A stretch of 7,386 nt of DNA from CADCWN01 sp039810045 (GCA_039810045.1 JBDHWF010000164.1:1-7386); one strand, 5' to 3'; positions 1 to 6,317 are shown, counted from the first letter of the stretch. Numbers and translations: made by a program. The notes: generated by a model not told the origin, from the sequence alone.

Positions 1-48
1 GACCCTGGTAGGCATCACCCCAGCCACCTTGACACAATTACCCTGGAA

Positions 49-309
49 ATGAATGCTGGCAACTGTCCACGTTCACACCAACTCTCCTTGGATGAACTGG
101 ACCTAGCGGCACTACTCACCACGCTATTCGCCGATCAGCAAGCGCTGATCGCCGCTTGGCAGGGCGGGCAACGGGGCAGTTGGGGCGCTATTGCGGCGCA
201 GGCGATAGTCGCTACCAGCCAGAGGGTAGGCCGCAAGCTCACTGCCAGCGAACGGCGGCTTGTCTGGCAACAAACCTGGGCTTGGCTGATCGCCACGCGC
301 GATGACTGA
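49..309 (+). CDS. Small hypothetical protein, start uncertain
   Basis: I do not recognise this 86-residue product. The C-terminal two thirds look like a real, mostly helical protein: an acidic Leu/Ala-rich stretch (about residues 14-35), then a basic, Trp-containing segment (about 40-82) with GSWGAIAAQ and RKLTASERRLVWQQTW. It has no signal peptide or membrane segment. The start is weak. The ATG at 49 has no Shine-Dalgarno sequence, the frame is open back to base 1, and the first residues lie over a 20-base repeat that recurs in non-coding DNA at 6254-6273. A TTG at 88, just past the repeat, or a start left of the window are real alternatives. It is on the same strand as the MarR gene but separated from it by about 110 bases that contain a separate promoter. 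I infer a genuine gene of unknown function. Confidence 0.5.
   Translation: MNAGNCPRSHQLSLDELDLAALLTTLFADQQALIAAWQGGQRGSWGAIAAQAIVATSQRVGRKLTASERRLVWQQTWAWLIATRDD
63..82 (+). repeat. 20-bp direct repeat, copy 1
   Basis: The sequence CTGTCCACGTTCACACCAAC is identical to 6254-6273 and in the same orientation. The match breaks off cleanly on both sides (AA before and TCTCC after here; GG before and GCACT after in copy 2). By my rough estimate, an exact 20-base match between two places in 7.4 kb has a chance probability well under 1 in 1000. It is therefore probably a member of a dispersed repeat family or the remains of a duplication. Here it overlaps the putative N-terminus of the small ORF. 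Confidence 0.85.
132..151. repeat. Perfect 8-bp inverted repeat inside small ORF
   Basis: CGATCAGC and GCTGATCG are separated by four bases (AAGC). They form an 8-bp stem with a tetraloop, or a 20-bp dyad site in DNA. It lies in the coding region for the DQQALIAA segment. The right arm with its next bases, GCTGATCGCC (144-153), recurs at 285-294, where it again encodes Leu-Ile-Ala, so codon reuse may explain part of the pattern. A regulatory role is not established. Confidence 0.5.
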
Positions 310-356
310 CCCTGCTCAACCCACAGTGCATTCACTCCAGATCGGCACGATCCCTC

Positions 357-385
357 TTGACTAACCCAATCCAGTGCGGTATTAT
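357..385 (+). promoter_or_regulatory. Sigma-70-type promoter of the marR-P450 unit
   Basis: The -35 box TTGACT (357-362) and the -10 box TATTAT (380-385) are separated by exactly 17 bases. Each differs from the consensus at one position. Transcription would start near 391-393, giving a short leader before the GTG start at 419. This placement separates the MarR-P450 unit from the small ORF upstream. Confidence 0.8.
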
Positions 386-386
386 C

Positions 387-416
387 GCTAGGATGCTAGT
401 ATATAGGGAGCTACTA
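387..416. promoter_or_regulatory. Candidate MarR autoregulatory operator
   Basis: Symmetrical elements are packed between the -10 box and the start codon. GCTAG occurs twice (387-391 and 395-399), giving CTAG-N4-CTAG, and TAGTA (397-401) faces TACTA (412-416) across ten bases. MarR dimers typically bind 16-20-bp imperfect palindromes overlapping their own promoter or ribosome-binding site, and this position fits that habit. Which dyad, if either, is bound cannot be told from sequence. The ribosome-binding motif GGGAG (406-410) lies within the second dyad. Confidence 0.4.
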
Positions 417-418
417 AA

Positions 419-916
419 GTGACGCGTGCGGCAATTTTTGCCCTCAAGCGGGCGGACCGAGCGACCCGAAAGACGATGGATGAGCGTTTGGCCAACTCTG
501 GCCTGACCTCAGCGCAACTCGATATTCTGCTCTATCTCAACCTGCGTGGGAGTTTGGCGCAACGTGACCTGCAAGCTGCGCTCGGTGTCACCTCTGCCAC
601 CCTTACGCGTATCTTAGATGGGATGGTCGCACGCGATTTCGTTGAACGACGAGAAGATCCCGCTGATGCACGCGCCAAACTGATCACGATGACCGACAGA
701 GCCTGCCTCATCTTAGACCAATTACACGACCAAGAAGAAGCAGCATTCCTGGCGCAGTTCACTGCTGGATTCAGTGCCGACGAAATCGCAACCCTGACCC
801 ACTGGCTCCACCGCATCGCCACCAATATGGGCGATACCAGTCACGCCATCTTCAGCTATGGCGCAGCGATGACCGAGGAGGAAGAATCTAATGAGTGCCG
901 CTATCAAACCGTTTGA
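419..916 (+). CDS. MarR-family transcriptional regulator
   Basis: This is a 165-residue cytoplasmic winged-helix repressor of the MarR type, which usually dimerises on a palindromic operator and lets go when a small ligand binds. An N-terminal dimerisation helix (about 5-27) is followed by LTSAQLDILLYL (29-40). The helix-turn-helix covers about 45-70, with the recognition helix around VTSATLTRILDGMV. The wing carries the family signature REDPADARAKLITMT (78-92), including Asp80, Asp83 and Arg85. A long C-terminal helical region (95-140) completes the dimer interface. The length is normal for the family. The GTG start has GGGAG eight bases upstream. The 3' end overlaps the P450 gene by 26 bases, so the P450 is the obvious regulatory target. 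The ligand is unknown. The family assignment is clear; the specific role is inferred from context. Confidence 0.93.
   Translation: MTRAAIFALKRADRATRKTMDERLANSGLTSAQLDILLYLNLRGSLAQRDLQAALGVTSATLTRILDGMVARDFVERREDPADARAKLITMTDRACLILDQLHDQEEAAFLAQFTAGFSADEIATLTHWLHRIATNMGDTSHAIFSYGAAMTEEEESNECRYQTV
875..881 (+). promoter_or_regulatory. Ribosome-binding site of the P450, inside marR
   Basis: GAGGAGG lies nine bases before the ATG at 891 and within the last codons of marR. It supports ATG 891 as the P450 start and suggests the two genes are translationally coupled. Confidence 0.8.
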
Positions 917-2255
917 AGCAATCCCCGTGATTCCCCTGTCCGAAAACTATGAGCGCGAACTACCGCAGTGGATGGCGCAGCAGGCGTTGACCTATGGGCC
1001 GATCTTTCGGGTGAAGTATCCCTGGGGCGAATTCAGCCCGGTCTACCTTGTTGGGCCAGAGGCGAACAAGTTTGTGTTGCACACTGGCCGCCAGCATTTC
1101 AGCCACGAACAAGGCTGGACGCCGATCATTGGCAATATGCTGGGGAAAGGGATTCTGAATATGGATGGCGCGGAACACGACCGTAGCCGCAAAATGATGA
1201 ACCCGGGCTTCACAATCGCCTATATGTCACGCTACCTGCCGATCATGAATCGGGTGATTGCTGAGCGCACTGCTGATTGGGCTGACCGCAACGAAGTCGA
1301 TCTCTTTGAGGAAATGCGCCACATCACGTTTGATGTAGCGGCAGAAGCCCTGATCGGATTCCGGGCTGGGGCCGAGGTCGATCGGATGCGCGACCTCTTT
1401 ATGATGTTGCTCTATCAGCGATTTGATGCCGAAATATTGACGCACGACGAAATGGTTGCGCGGTATCAGGGCGCGCAACGCGAACTGGCAGCCACGCTGT
1501 TACAGCGAATCGCCGAACGCCGCGAACGGCCAACCGACGATATTCTCGGCATGATGGTTGCCTACCGTGACGAGGCCGGACAAAGCCTCAGCGATCAGGA
1601 ACTCCTTGGGCACGTCAATATCTTGTTGGTAGCAGGTCACGAAACAAGCACAACGATGGCCTCCTGGCTCCTCTACCTGCTGGCAACACACCCCGACTAC
1701 CTGGAACGCGTGCGGGCAGAGACGGCACAGCTCGTTGGGCCAAATCTCGACGATCCCATCACCCTGGAAGCGGTCAAGGCCATGCGTGTCCTGGGCAACG
1801 CCCTATCAGAAGCAGGTCGCCTCTGGTCGCCAGTCGCCGCTGGCCCACGCGGAGTGGTCAGCGACTTTGACTTTGGTGGCTACCATGTGCCAGCCGGAGT
1901 GCAGGCCCGCTACTCGATTGCTGGTGGACATTGGCTGCCGAATATCTTTGCCAACCCCGAACGATTCGACCCTGATCGCTTTGCCGCGCCACGCGAAGAA
2001 GATAAGAAAGTCCCGTATGCCTTGATCCCCTTTGGCGGTGGCCCCCGGATTTGCATTGGCGTGAACTTCGCCCAGGTAGAGATCAAAGCTCTGGCCGCCC
2101 ATGTTCTGCGGAACTACGACCTCATCCCCGTGGCGGGGCAGGAGGTTGTGCAACTCTATTCGCCAACGATTGGCTCACCCAGCAACGGGATTCGGATGCG
2201 TGCTACCCGGCGGATTGCCACAACGGCAGTGCCTGAACCATCCCTTTCCCGCTAA
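891..2255 (+). CDS. Cytochrome P450 monooxygenase
   Basis: This 454-residue heme-thiolate monooxygenase inserts one oxygen atom from O2 into an organic substrate, using electrons from a redox partner not encoded in this window. All family landmarks are visible. The helix C motif is HDRSR (96-100). The I-helix oxygen-activation motif is AGHET (248-252) with the acid-alcohol pair Glu251-Thr252. The K-helix ExxR is EAGR (307-310). The PERF segment is at 356-359. The heme loop is FGGGPRICIG (381-390) with Cys388 as the iron ligand. There is no N-terminal membrane anchor, so it is a soluble bacterial enzyme. The length is typical. The heme loop and I-helix resemble the CYP120/CYP26/CYP110-like side of the superfamily, but I cannot fix the family or substrate. 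It is coupled to the upstream MarR gene and probably repressed by it. It appears intact, with no missing catalytic residue. Confidence 0.96.
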   Translation: MSAAIKPFEAIPVIPLSENYERELPQWMAQQALTYGPIFRVKYPWGEFSPVYLVGPEANKFVLHTGRQHFSHEQGWTPIIGNMLGKGILNMDGAEHDRSRKMMNPGFTIAYMSRYLPIMNRVIAERTADWADRNEVDLFEEMRHITFDVAAEALIGFRAGAEVDRMRDLFMMLLYQRFDAEILTHDEMVARYQGAQRELAATLLQRIAERRERPTDDILGMMVAYRDEAGQSLSDQELLGHVNILLVAGHETSTTMASWLLYLLATHPDYLERVRAETAQLVGPNLDDPITLEAVKAMRVLGNALSEAGRLWSPVAAGPRGVVSDFDFGGYHVPAGVQARYSIAGGHWLPNIFANPERFDPDRFAAPREEDKKVPYALIPFGGGPRICIGVNFAQVEIKALAAHVLRNYDLIPVAGQEVVQLYSPTIGSPSNGIRMRATRRIATTAVPEPSLSR

Positions 2256-2286
2256 CGGCACCAGCCAGAAGAACCATGCACCACCA

Positions 2287-2321
2287 GCAAGGCGGCCACG
2301 TTATGAACGTGACCGCCTTGC
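2287..2321. terminator. Long hairpin between convergent genes, likely bidirectional terminator
   Basis: GCAAGGCGG plus CACGTT pairs with AACGTG plus CCGCCTTGC around a three-base ATG loop. This gives 15 base pairs with a single C-A mismatch (2296/2312). It sits between the stop of the P450 (2255) and the stop of the convergent peptidase gene (2367), where a shared terminator is expected. Neither strand has a T-tract after the stem, so it is not a canonical intrinsic terminator. It may act through stem strength, as a transcript-end stabiliser, or with Rho. Confidence 0.7.
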
Positions 2322-2366
2322 CGTAGATCGCCATAGATTTATCAGCAGCAGCGTGCTTCGCCCTGA

Positions 2367-4268
2367 TTAATCAAGGAGCCGTTGCGTAAACCAGTCCAGG
2401 CTGCGCGTCAGCACATCCGTAATATGGTCGGGATGCTGCGGGCCATGCCCAGCCCCAGGATAGAGCACCAATTGGGTATCGACCTGCCGATCTTTCAAAG
2501 CGCGGAAAAACTCCCGCCCTTGATCAGGCGGCACAACCCGATCCGCATCACCATGCAATACCAGGGTTGGCGTAACAACCTGATGGGTAGAAAAAACGGG
2601 CGAACGCTTGAGATAGATACTTTGTGGATCGTACGGATCGGCCTCATAGAACAGGGCATCCCAGACGTGGAGCGAACTGGTACCGTGGAACGAGGCCCAA
2701 TTCGCAATGCCCGCCCCAGCGACTGCCGCTTTGAACCGTGTCGTCTGGGTGATCCCCCACATCGTCATAAAGCCGCCATAGCTCCACCCGCCAATGGCCA
2801 GCCGTGCGGGGTCGGCAACGCCGCTGGCGACCAGTTGATCGACGCCAGTATTGACATCAACCCAATCCATGCCGCCCATATCGCCGTGATTCGCTTCGGC
2901 GAAGGCAACGCCGCGCCCGTTCGAACCACGGAAGTTCGGCATGAACGTGGCGATACCACGAGCGGCCAGCAGGGGGGCCAATGCCGCGAACCCTCGCGAA
3001 GCGAACCCATGCGCCGCTCGCCCCGTTGGCCCACCGTGGACCAGCGTGACAACAGGGAATGGCTCCTCCGCAGCCGATGGCAGTATCAGTAAGCCGCTGA
3101 TCTGTTGCCCGTCGGGGGCGGCCCAGCTCACTTCGTGTGTGGTCAAATCCAGCGGGAATCCTGCCAACGGCTGCGCCGGGGCCAAGCGGTGCCATTGCAC
3201 AGCAGTGGCCGTCACCTGGCCCAGCCAGACAGCGGCTGGGTCATTGATCGCCGACCGTGGTACGGCGAACGCGCTGCCATCAGCAGTAGTGTGCAAGCCC
3301 CCAAAGCTCAAGCTATATGGCCCATGCCAAAGTTCGCGCCAGCCTTCCTGTCCGCTGGCGGCAACTGTGCCAATACTCGCGCCCAGAGCTGAGTACGTAT
3401 CGCAGAGCAGGTGATCACCATCTGGTAGCCAGACCGCTGAGTTCACGCTGAAATCTGCGCCACTCGTGAGATTCCGTGGTTGTTCCTGACCCGTTGCAGC
3501 GGTAGAAACCAGTAAGAGATCACCGCCAGACATCCCTGGATCGCTCCAGCGGCAACTAATCACGGCCACCGTTGTACCATCAGGGGCGGGCGCTGGTCGC
3601 GCTACCTGCCTGCCCATCGCTGGCTGATAGAGCGTCGTCAGTTGCCCGGAAGCACAATCGAGTCTGGCAAGCCAACAGGTATACCAAGCGGCCTCGGTTG
3701 GTTCAGATGCAGCGACCACCGCCAGGCCCGTCCCATCAGCAAACCAGGCAAATTCCCAGATATGCACCGCCTCGGAAAACAACGGACTAACCGCACCAGT
3801 CGCCAGCGTCAGCAGCCAGAGCCGATCGAATCGCGGCGCTTCTTCCACGACAATCGGCGCAGTCTTCGACTCTTGCTGGTCCCCTGGCAACGGATCTTTA
3901 CGCAGAAAAGCGATCGTCGTACCATCTGGCGACCAGGCAAACTCCTTAATCGCCCCCGCACCAGTATCGAGTACTTGGGCGTCGCCGCCAGCCCACGGCA
4001 ACAGATGGAGTCGCTTTTCCTGCCCTTCGCGGTCAGACAGGAAGGCGAGCTGCTGCCCATCAGGTGACCACGCGGGATTACTTTCCTTGCCAGAGCCAGC
4101 CGTCAATTGCCGTGGCTGCCCACCATCCGTGCTAACGCCCCATAAATGCCGCCCTGAATCTGGATCGCTGACGGCTGGATGCTGCTCATAGACGACCCAG
4201 GCCCCATCGGGGCTGATCTGCGTATTACTTAACCCAGGCAATGCGAGCAAGTCAGCAACAGTCTGCAT
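2367..4268 (-). CDS. S9-family serine peptidase (prolyl oligopeptidase / acylaminoacyl-peptidase type)
   Basis: This 633-residue enzyme probably cleaves short peptides or N-acylated peptides in the cytoplasm; there is no signal peptide. Residues 1 to about 370 form a beta-propeller with repeated PD40/WD40-like blades marked by SPDG at 19-22, 68-71 and 113-116, and by related PDG or ADG turns near 230, 282 and 330. The propeller gates access to the active site. Residues about 378-633 are the alpha/beta-hydrolase domain. HGGP (411-414) forms the oxyanion region, GWSYGG (494-499) carries nucleophile Ser496, HGDADRVVP (572-580) carries Asp576, and GAGHGP (605-610) carries His608. The triad is complete and the length is normal. 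The ATG is preceded by GGGAGGG. The gene lies 45 bases downstream of proS on the same strand, so it probably shares that transcript. The exact specificity (dipeptidyl, acylaminoacyl or oligopeptidase) is not decidable here. Confidence 0.93.
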   Translation of the reverse strand: MQTVADLLALPGLSNTQISPDGAWVVYEQHPAVSDPDSGRHLWGVSTDGGQPRQLTAGSGKESNPAWSPDGQQLAFLSDREGQEKRLHLLPWAGGDAQVLDTGAGAIKEFAWSPDGTTIAFLRKDPLPGDQQESKTAPIVVEEAPRFDRLWLLTLATGAVSPLFSEAVHIWEFAWFADGTGLAVVAASEPTEAAWYTCWLARLDCASGQLTTLYQPAMGRQVARPAPAPDGTTVAVISCRWSDPGMSGGDLLLVSTAATGQEQPRNLTSGADFSVNSAVWLPDGDHLLCDTYSALGASIGTVAASGQEGWRELWHGPYSLSFGGLHTTADGSAFAVPRSAINDPAAVWLGQVTATAVQWHRLAPAQPLAGFPLDLTTHEVSWAAPDGQQISGLLILPSAAEEPFPVVTLVHGGPTGRAAHGFASRGFAALAPLLAARGIATFMPNFRGSNGRGVAFAEANHGDMGGMDWVDVNTGVDQLVASGVADPARLAIGGWSYGGFMTMWGITQTTRFKAAVAGAGIANWASFHGTSSLHVWDALFYEADPYDPQSIYLKRSPVFSTHQVVTPTLVLHGDADRVVPPDQGREFFRALKDRQVDTQLVLYPGAGHGPQHPDHITDVLTRSLDWFTQRLLD

Positions 4269-4313
4269 CGTCCCTCCCGTGTGACTGTGCGGAAATGAGC
4301 GCCTTACACAGTC

Positions 4314-5795
4314 CTAATAAGCGCGGGCAAATATCCAGCGCGGGCCATCTGCCTGCTTACCACATTTCAGGCATGGGCCGGGATCAGGCTGCCCAGCGAG
4401 TGGTAGGTTTCGGCTGGTCGCCTTCGTTTCTTCCTTGATTGCGGTTTCACAGGCTTCGTCACCACACCAGCGGATCAGATTCCACCCTGCGTTATTCGCC
4501 ACCCGCGTCTTGAAGGTGTCATAATCATCAACCAGTTGAATCTTGCTCTCCAGCGTCTGCTGCGCTTTCGCCAGCAAACCAGCCTGGATCTGATCCAGCA
4601 GCGCGGGGATCACCGTCGCAACCTCGGCAATTGGCACTTGCTGGGCCTCGCGGTTATCACGCCGAACCACTCGCACTTCGCCAGCCGCCAGATCGCGCGG
4701 GCCAAGCTCTAGCCGCAGTGGCACGCCACGCAATTCCCATTCGCTCCGCTTCCAACCAGGACGATTATCGCTCCAGTCGCTTTCAACACGGACGCCCGCC
4801 GCTTTTAACTCCGCCAGGACACTGCCTAAAGCTGGTTCAATCACCTCGCGCTCGGCATCTTTGCGGAAGATTGGCATCCCAATCACCTGGATGGGCGCAA
4901 TGCGGGGCGGAAGCACCAGCCCGGCATCGTCGCCGTGAACCATAATCACGGCCCCAATAACCCGCTGGCTTACGGCCCAGGAGGTTGTACTGGCGAACTT
5001 GCGGGAACTGTCGCGGTCGAGGAATTGAATATCAAACGCCTTGCCAAAGTTGTCACCGAAATAATGAGAGGTGCCTGCCTGCAACGCCCAGTATTTCCCA
5101 CCCATCATCGCTTCGACGCTGTAAGTGCGTTGCGCCCCAGCAAAGCGCTCTGACTCGCTCTTCCGGCCTGGAATCGTGGGAATTGCCAGGAATTCGCGCA
5201 GGAACTGTTCAAAGAGGGCGAGAATCGTGAGGGTAAATCCTTCCGCCTCTTCATCGGTCGCGTGGGCGGTATGGCCCTCATGCCAGAGAAATTCGAGGGT
5301 GCGGAGCCAGGCGCGTGGGCGATTTTCCCACCGTACCACACTGTTCCACTGATTCAGCAATTGCGGTAAATCCCGATATGATTGTACCCAACGCGCGATA
5401 CTCGGCATAATAATTGCCTCGCTCGTCGGGCGCACTGCCCACCACTCGGACTCTGGGAAATCGTGCCCGCCACCCCGGGTGACCCAGGCCACTTCTGGGG
5501 TAAATCCAGCAACGTGATCAGCCTCCCGTTCGAGATAAGACCGGGGAATAAACATCGGGAAAAACGCATTCTTGACCCCAAGCTCTTTGAAGCGCGGATC
5601 AAGGTATTGCTGACACGCCTCCCAAAGCGCATATCCGTATGGTTTGAGAATCTTGCAGCCGCGAATTGGCGCATCATCAACCAGGCCCGCCTTCTGGTTG
5701 ACTTCGACAAACCAACGATCAAAATCGTCTTCAATATCGGTCAGTTCTTCCACAAAGCGTGGATCGCCCTGCGCCTCCCTGTTTGCTTCTGTCAT
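4314..5795 (-). CDS. proS: Prolyl-tRNA synthetase, archaeal/eukaryotic-like (type 3)
   Basis: This 493-residue class II synthetase charges tRNA-Pro with proline, using ATP, in the cytoplasm. It is the short form lacking the editing (INS) domain of the typical bacterial enzyme. Counting from the ATG at 5795, the visible landmarks are: the motif 1 region FFPMFIP (about 78-84), the proline-site TSE (124-126), motif 2 VRWENRPRAWLRTLEF (about 154-169) followed by LWHEGHTAHAT, GTSH (241-244), and motif 3 around MVHGDDAGLVLPPR ending at Arg298. An anticodon-binding domain follows (about 300-400). The C-terminal zinc domain has Cys444, Cys449, Cys475 and Cys478, and the protein ends in tyrosine as is usual for this type. 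A TTG directly before the ATG is an alternative start adding one Met. GAGGGAG seven bases upstream favours the ATG. No T-box leader was found. Confidence 0.96.
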   Translation of the reverse strand: MTEANREAQGDPRFVEELTDIEDDFDRWFVEVNQKAGLVDDAPIRGCKILKPYGYALWEACQQYLDPRFKELGVKNAFFPMFIPRSYLEREADHVAGFTPEVAWVTRGGGHDFPESEWWAVRPTSEAIIMPSIARWVQSYRDLPQLLNQWNSVVRWENRPRAWLRTLEFLWHEGHTAHATDEEAEGFTLTILALFEQFLREFLAIPTIPGRKSESERFAGAQRTYSVEAMMGGKYWALQAGTSHYFGDNFGKAFDIQFLDRDSSRKFASTTSWAVSQRVIGAVIMVHGDDAGLVLPPRIAPIQVIGMPIFRKDAEREVIEPALGSVLAELKAAGVRVESDWSDNRPGWKRSEWELRGVPLRLELGPRDLAAGEVRVVRRDNREAQQVPIAEVATVIPALLDQIQAGLLAKAQQTLESKIQLVDDYDTFKTRVANNAGWNLIRWCGDEACETAIKEETKATSRNLPLAGQPDPGPCLKCGKQADGPRWIFARAY

Positions 5796-5802
5796 CAACC
5801 AA

Positions 5803-5809
5803 CTCCCTC
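5803..5809 (-). promoter_or_regulatory. Ribosome-binding site deciding the proS start
   Basis: On the minus strand GAGGGAG lies seven bases before ATG 5795 but only four before the adjacent TTG at 5798. The spacing favours the ATG. Confidence 0.7.
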
Positions 5810-5867
5810 GTAATCACGACGCTAGCAATCCCCAGCCGAATCTTGGGCAGCTGCTGACCGTTCATCC

Positions 5868-5882
5868 AGCGTAGTCTACGCT
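5868..5882. repeat. 15-bp near-perfect palindrome upstream of proS
   Basis: AGCGTAG-T-CTACGCT is a perfect 7-bp dyad around one central base. The hexamer GCTAGC touches its right end (5880-5885) and recurs at 5821-5826. The dyad lies about 75-90 bases upstream of the proS start codon. With a one-base centre it is better suited to binding a dimeric protein than to folding as an RNA hairpin, so an operator is possible. No regulator is evident nearby. Confidence 0.55.
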
Positions 5883-5914
5883 AGCCACCTGAATTTTCTC
5901 GACAAAGGAAATAC

Positions 5915-5928
5915 GCACTGAATAGTGC
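5915..5928. repeat. Short hairpin, possible weak terminator on the minus strand
   Basis: GCACT-GAAT-AGTGC forms a 5-bp stem with a four-base loop. Read on the minus strand it is followed by a moderately T-rich run (GTATTTCCTTTG), so it could end a minus-strand RNA that includes the larger hairpins just before it. The stem is too short for confidence. Confidence 0.35.
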
Positions 5929-5947
5929 ACAACGGTGGCCGAAGCCC

Positions 5948-5965
5948 GCAGGGGCTTACCCCTGC
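5948..5965. repeat. Perfect 7-bp GC-rich hairpin
   Basis: GCAGGGG-CTTA-CCCCTGC is a perfect 7-bp stem with a tetraloop. Directly beside it on the minus strand GGC-TTCG-GCC (5938-5947) forms a classic cUUCGg tetraloop hairpin. Two stable hairpins side by side favour an RNA role on the minus strand, though there is no proof of transcription. Confidence 0.6.
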
Positions 5966-5984
5966 CGCGAAGGGACAGGAAGAC

Positions 5985-6050
5985 CGCCACACCCTGCGCC
6001 ATGTTGCGCCTGTGGCGATAGCTGCGCCAGCGTGTGCAACAGGGCGCAGC
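5985..6050. repeat. Two consecutive inverted repeats (candidate structured RNA)
   Basis: CGCCACA (5985-5991) pairs perfectly with TGTGGCG (6011-6017), enclosing GCGC-N6-GCGC. Three bases later GCTGCGCC (6021-6028) pairs perfectly with GGCGCAGC (6043-6050) around a 14-base loop. Together with the hairpins at 5938-5965 they form a chain of four stems in about 110 bases. Either strand could fold. Confidence 0.55.
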
Positions 6051-6131
6051 ACGACGACTGGTGGGCACCAATCATCACGAGAGTTGTGCGGGCAAGCGAT
6101 TCCATCAGGATTCCCCAGTTGCGATCACCCA

Positions 6132-6178
6132 GGCAGGCAAACTGCCGCTTCGGACGTGAGTATACACCACGGATACTC
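6132..6178. repeat. Two further small inverted repeats
   Basis: GGCAG-GCAAA-CTGCC (6132-6146) and GAGTAT-N9-ATACTC (6158-6178) continue the run of dyads upstream of proS. Part of the second, CGTGAGTAT (6155-6163), recurs at 6240-6248 close to the 20-bp repeat. The arms are short, so each alone could be chance; their clustering is what is notable. Confidence 0.4.
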
Positions 6179-6253
6179 TCTCTACGACTACACGCTAACG
6201 CCGCATAGCCTGAACCCAGCCCGCCACCCGACCAGTACGCGTGAGTATTGGGG

Positions 6254-6273
6254 CTGTCCACGTTCACACCAAC
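6254..6273 (+). repeat. 20-bp direct repeat, copy 2
   Basis: This is identical to 63-82 and in the same orientation, but here it lies in clearly intergenic DNA about 45 bases past the HAD stop codon. Read on the minus strand, both copies give W-C-E-R-G-Q followed within a few codons by S-R-V-(L/I)-V. This hints at weaker similarity beyond the exact core, but the flanking nucleotide match is poor. Confidence 0.85.
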
Positions 6274-6284
6274 GCACTATTTTC

Positions 6285-6296
6285 TGATCAGGATCA
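6285..6296. repeat. 12-bp palindrome just past the HAD gene
   Basis: TGATC-AG-GATCA is a perfect 5-bp dyad around two bases, about 20 bases beyond the HAD stop. It is too short and loop-poor for an RNA terminator. It may be a protein-binding site or chance, since GATC-containing sequences are self-complementary. Confidence 0.3.
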
Positions 6297-6317
6297 ATAA
6301 ACATTTTCGCAACTGCG

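Larger units (their letters stand above)
5799..6317. other. Structure-rich 520-base intergenic region upstream of proS
   Basis: No convincing gene lies here. The open frames on both strands (5925-6287 plus, 5956-6267 and 5862-6071 minus) look unlike proteins and lack ribosome-binding sites. The region is dense in inverted repeats, listed separately, and carries copy 2 of the 20-bp repeat. It lies after the HAD gene and before proS on the minus strand, so it could be a long leader of proS, a small RNA locus on either strand, or decayed sequence. No known riboswitch, T-box, RNase P, tmRNA, 6S or SRP signature was recognised. Confidence 0.6.

Noticed and set aside
2367..4268. Several plus-strand open frames of 95-236 codons antisense to the peptidase gene
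   Set aside because: They overlap a gene with a complete catalytic triad and propeller repeats, and they have no recognisable protein features of their own.
4314..5798. TTG at 5796-5798 as the proS start
   Set aside because: It adds only one residue before an ATG and leaves just four bases to the ribosome-binding site. The ATG at 5795 has the better spacing.
5966..5995. Resemblance to the 3' part of a cobalamin riboswitch (GGACAGGAAGACCGCC)
   Set aside because: Only this short piece is similar. The B12 box, the upstream conserved blocks and the required length are missing, and no cobalamin-related gene is adjacent.
5956..6267. Minus-strand open frame of about 100 codons between the HAD gene and proS
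   Set aside because: It has no ribosome-binding site, starts on a GTG inside the 20-bp repeat, and its composition (Cys, Arg and Ser rich, no recognisable pattern) does not look like a protein. The inverted repeats across it explain the sequence better.
5925..6287. Plus-strand open frame of 120 codons in the same region
   Set aside because: It lacks a ribosome-binding site, is rich in His, Thr, Ser and Pro with no domain pattern, and is antisense to the other open frame. It is probably a by-product of GC-rich DNA.
5799..6317. T-box leader for proS
   Set aside because: T-box leaders regulate many synthetase genes, but the conserved antiterminator core (GGTGGNACCGCG-like) and a following intrinsic terminator are absent on the minus strand.
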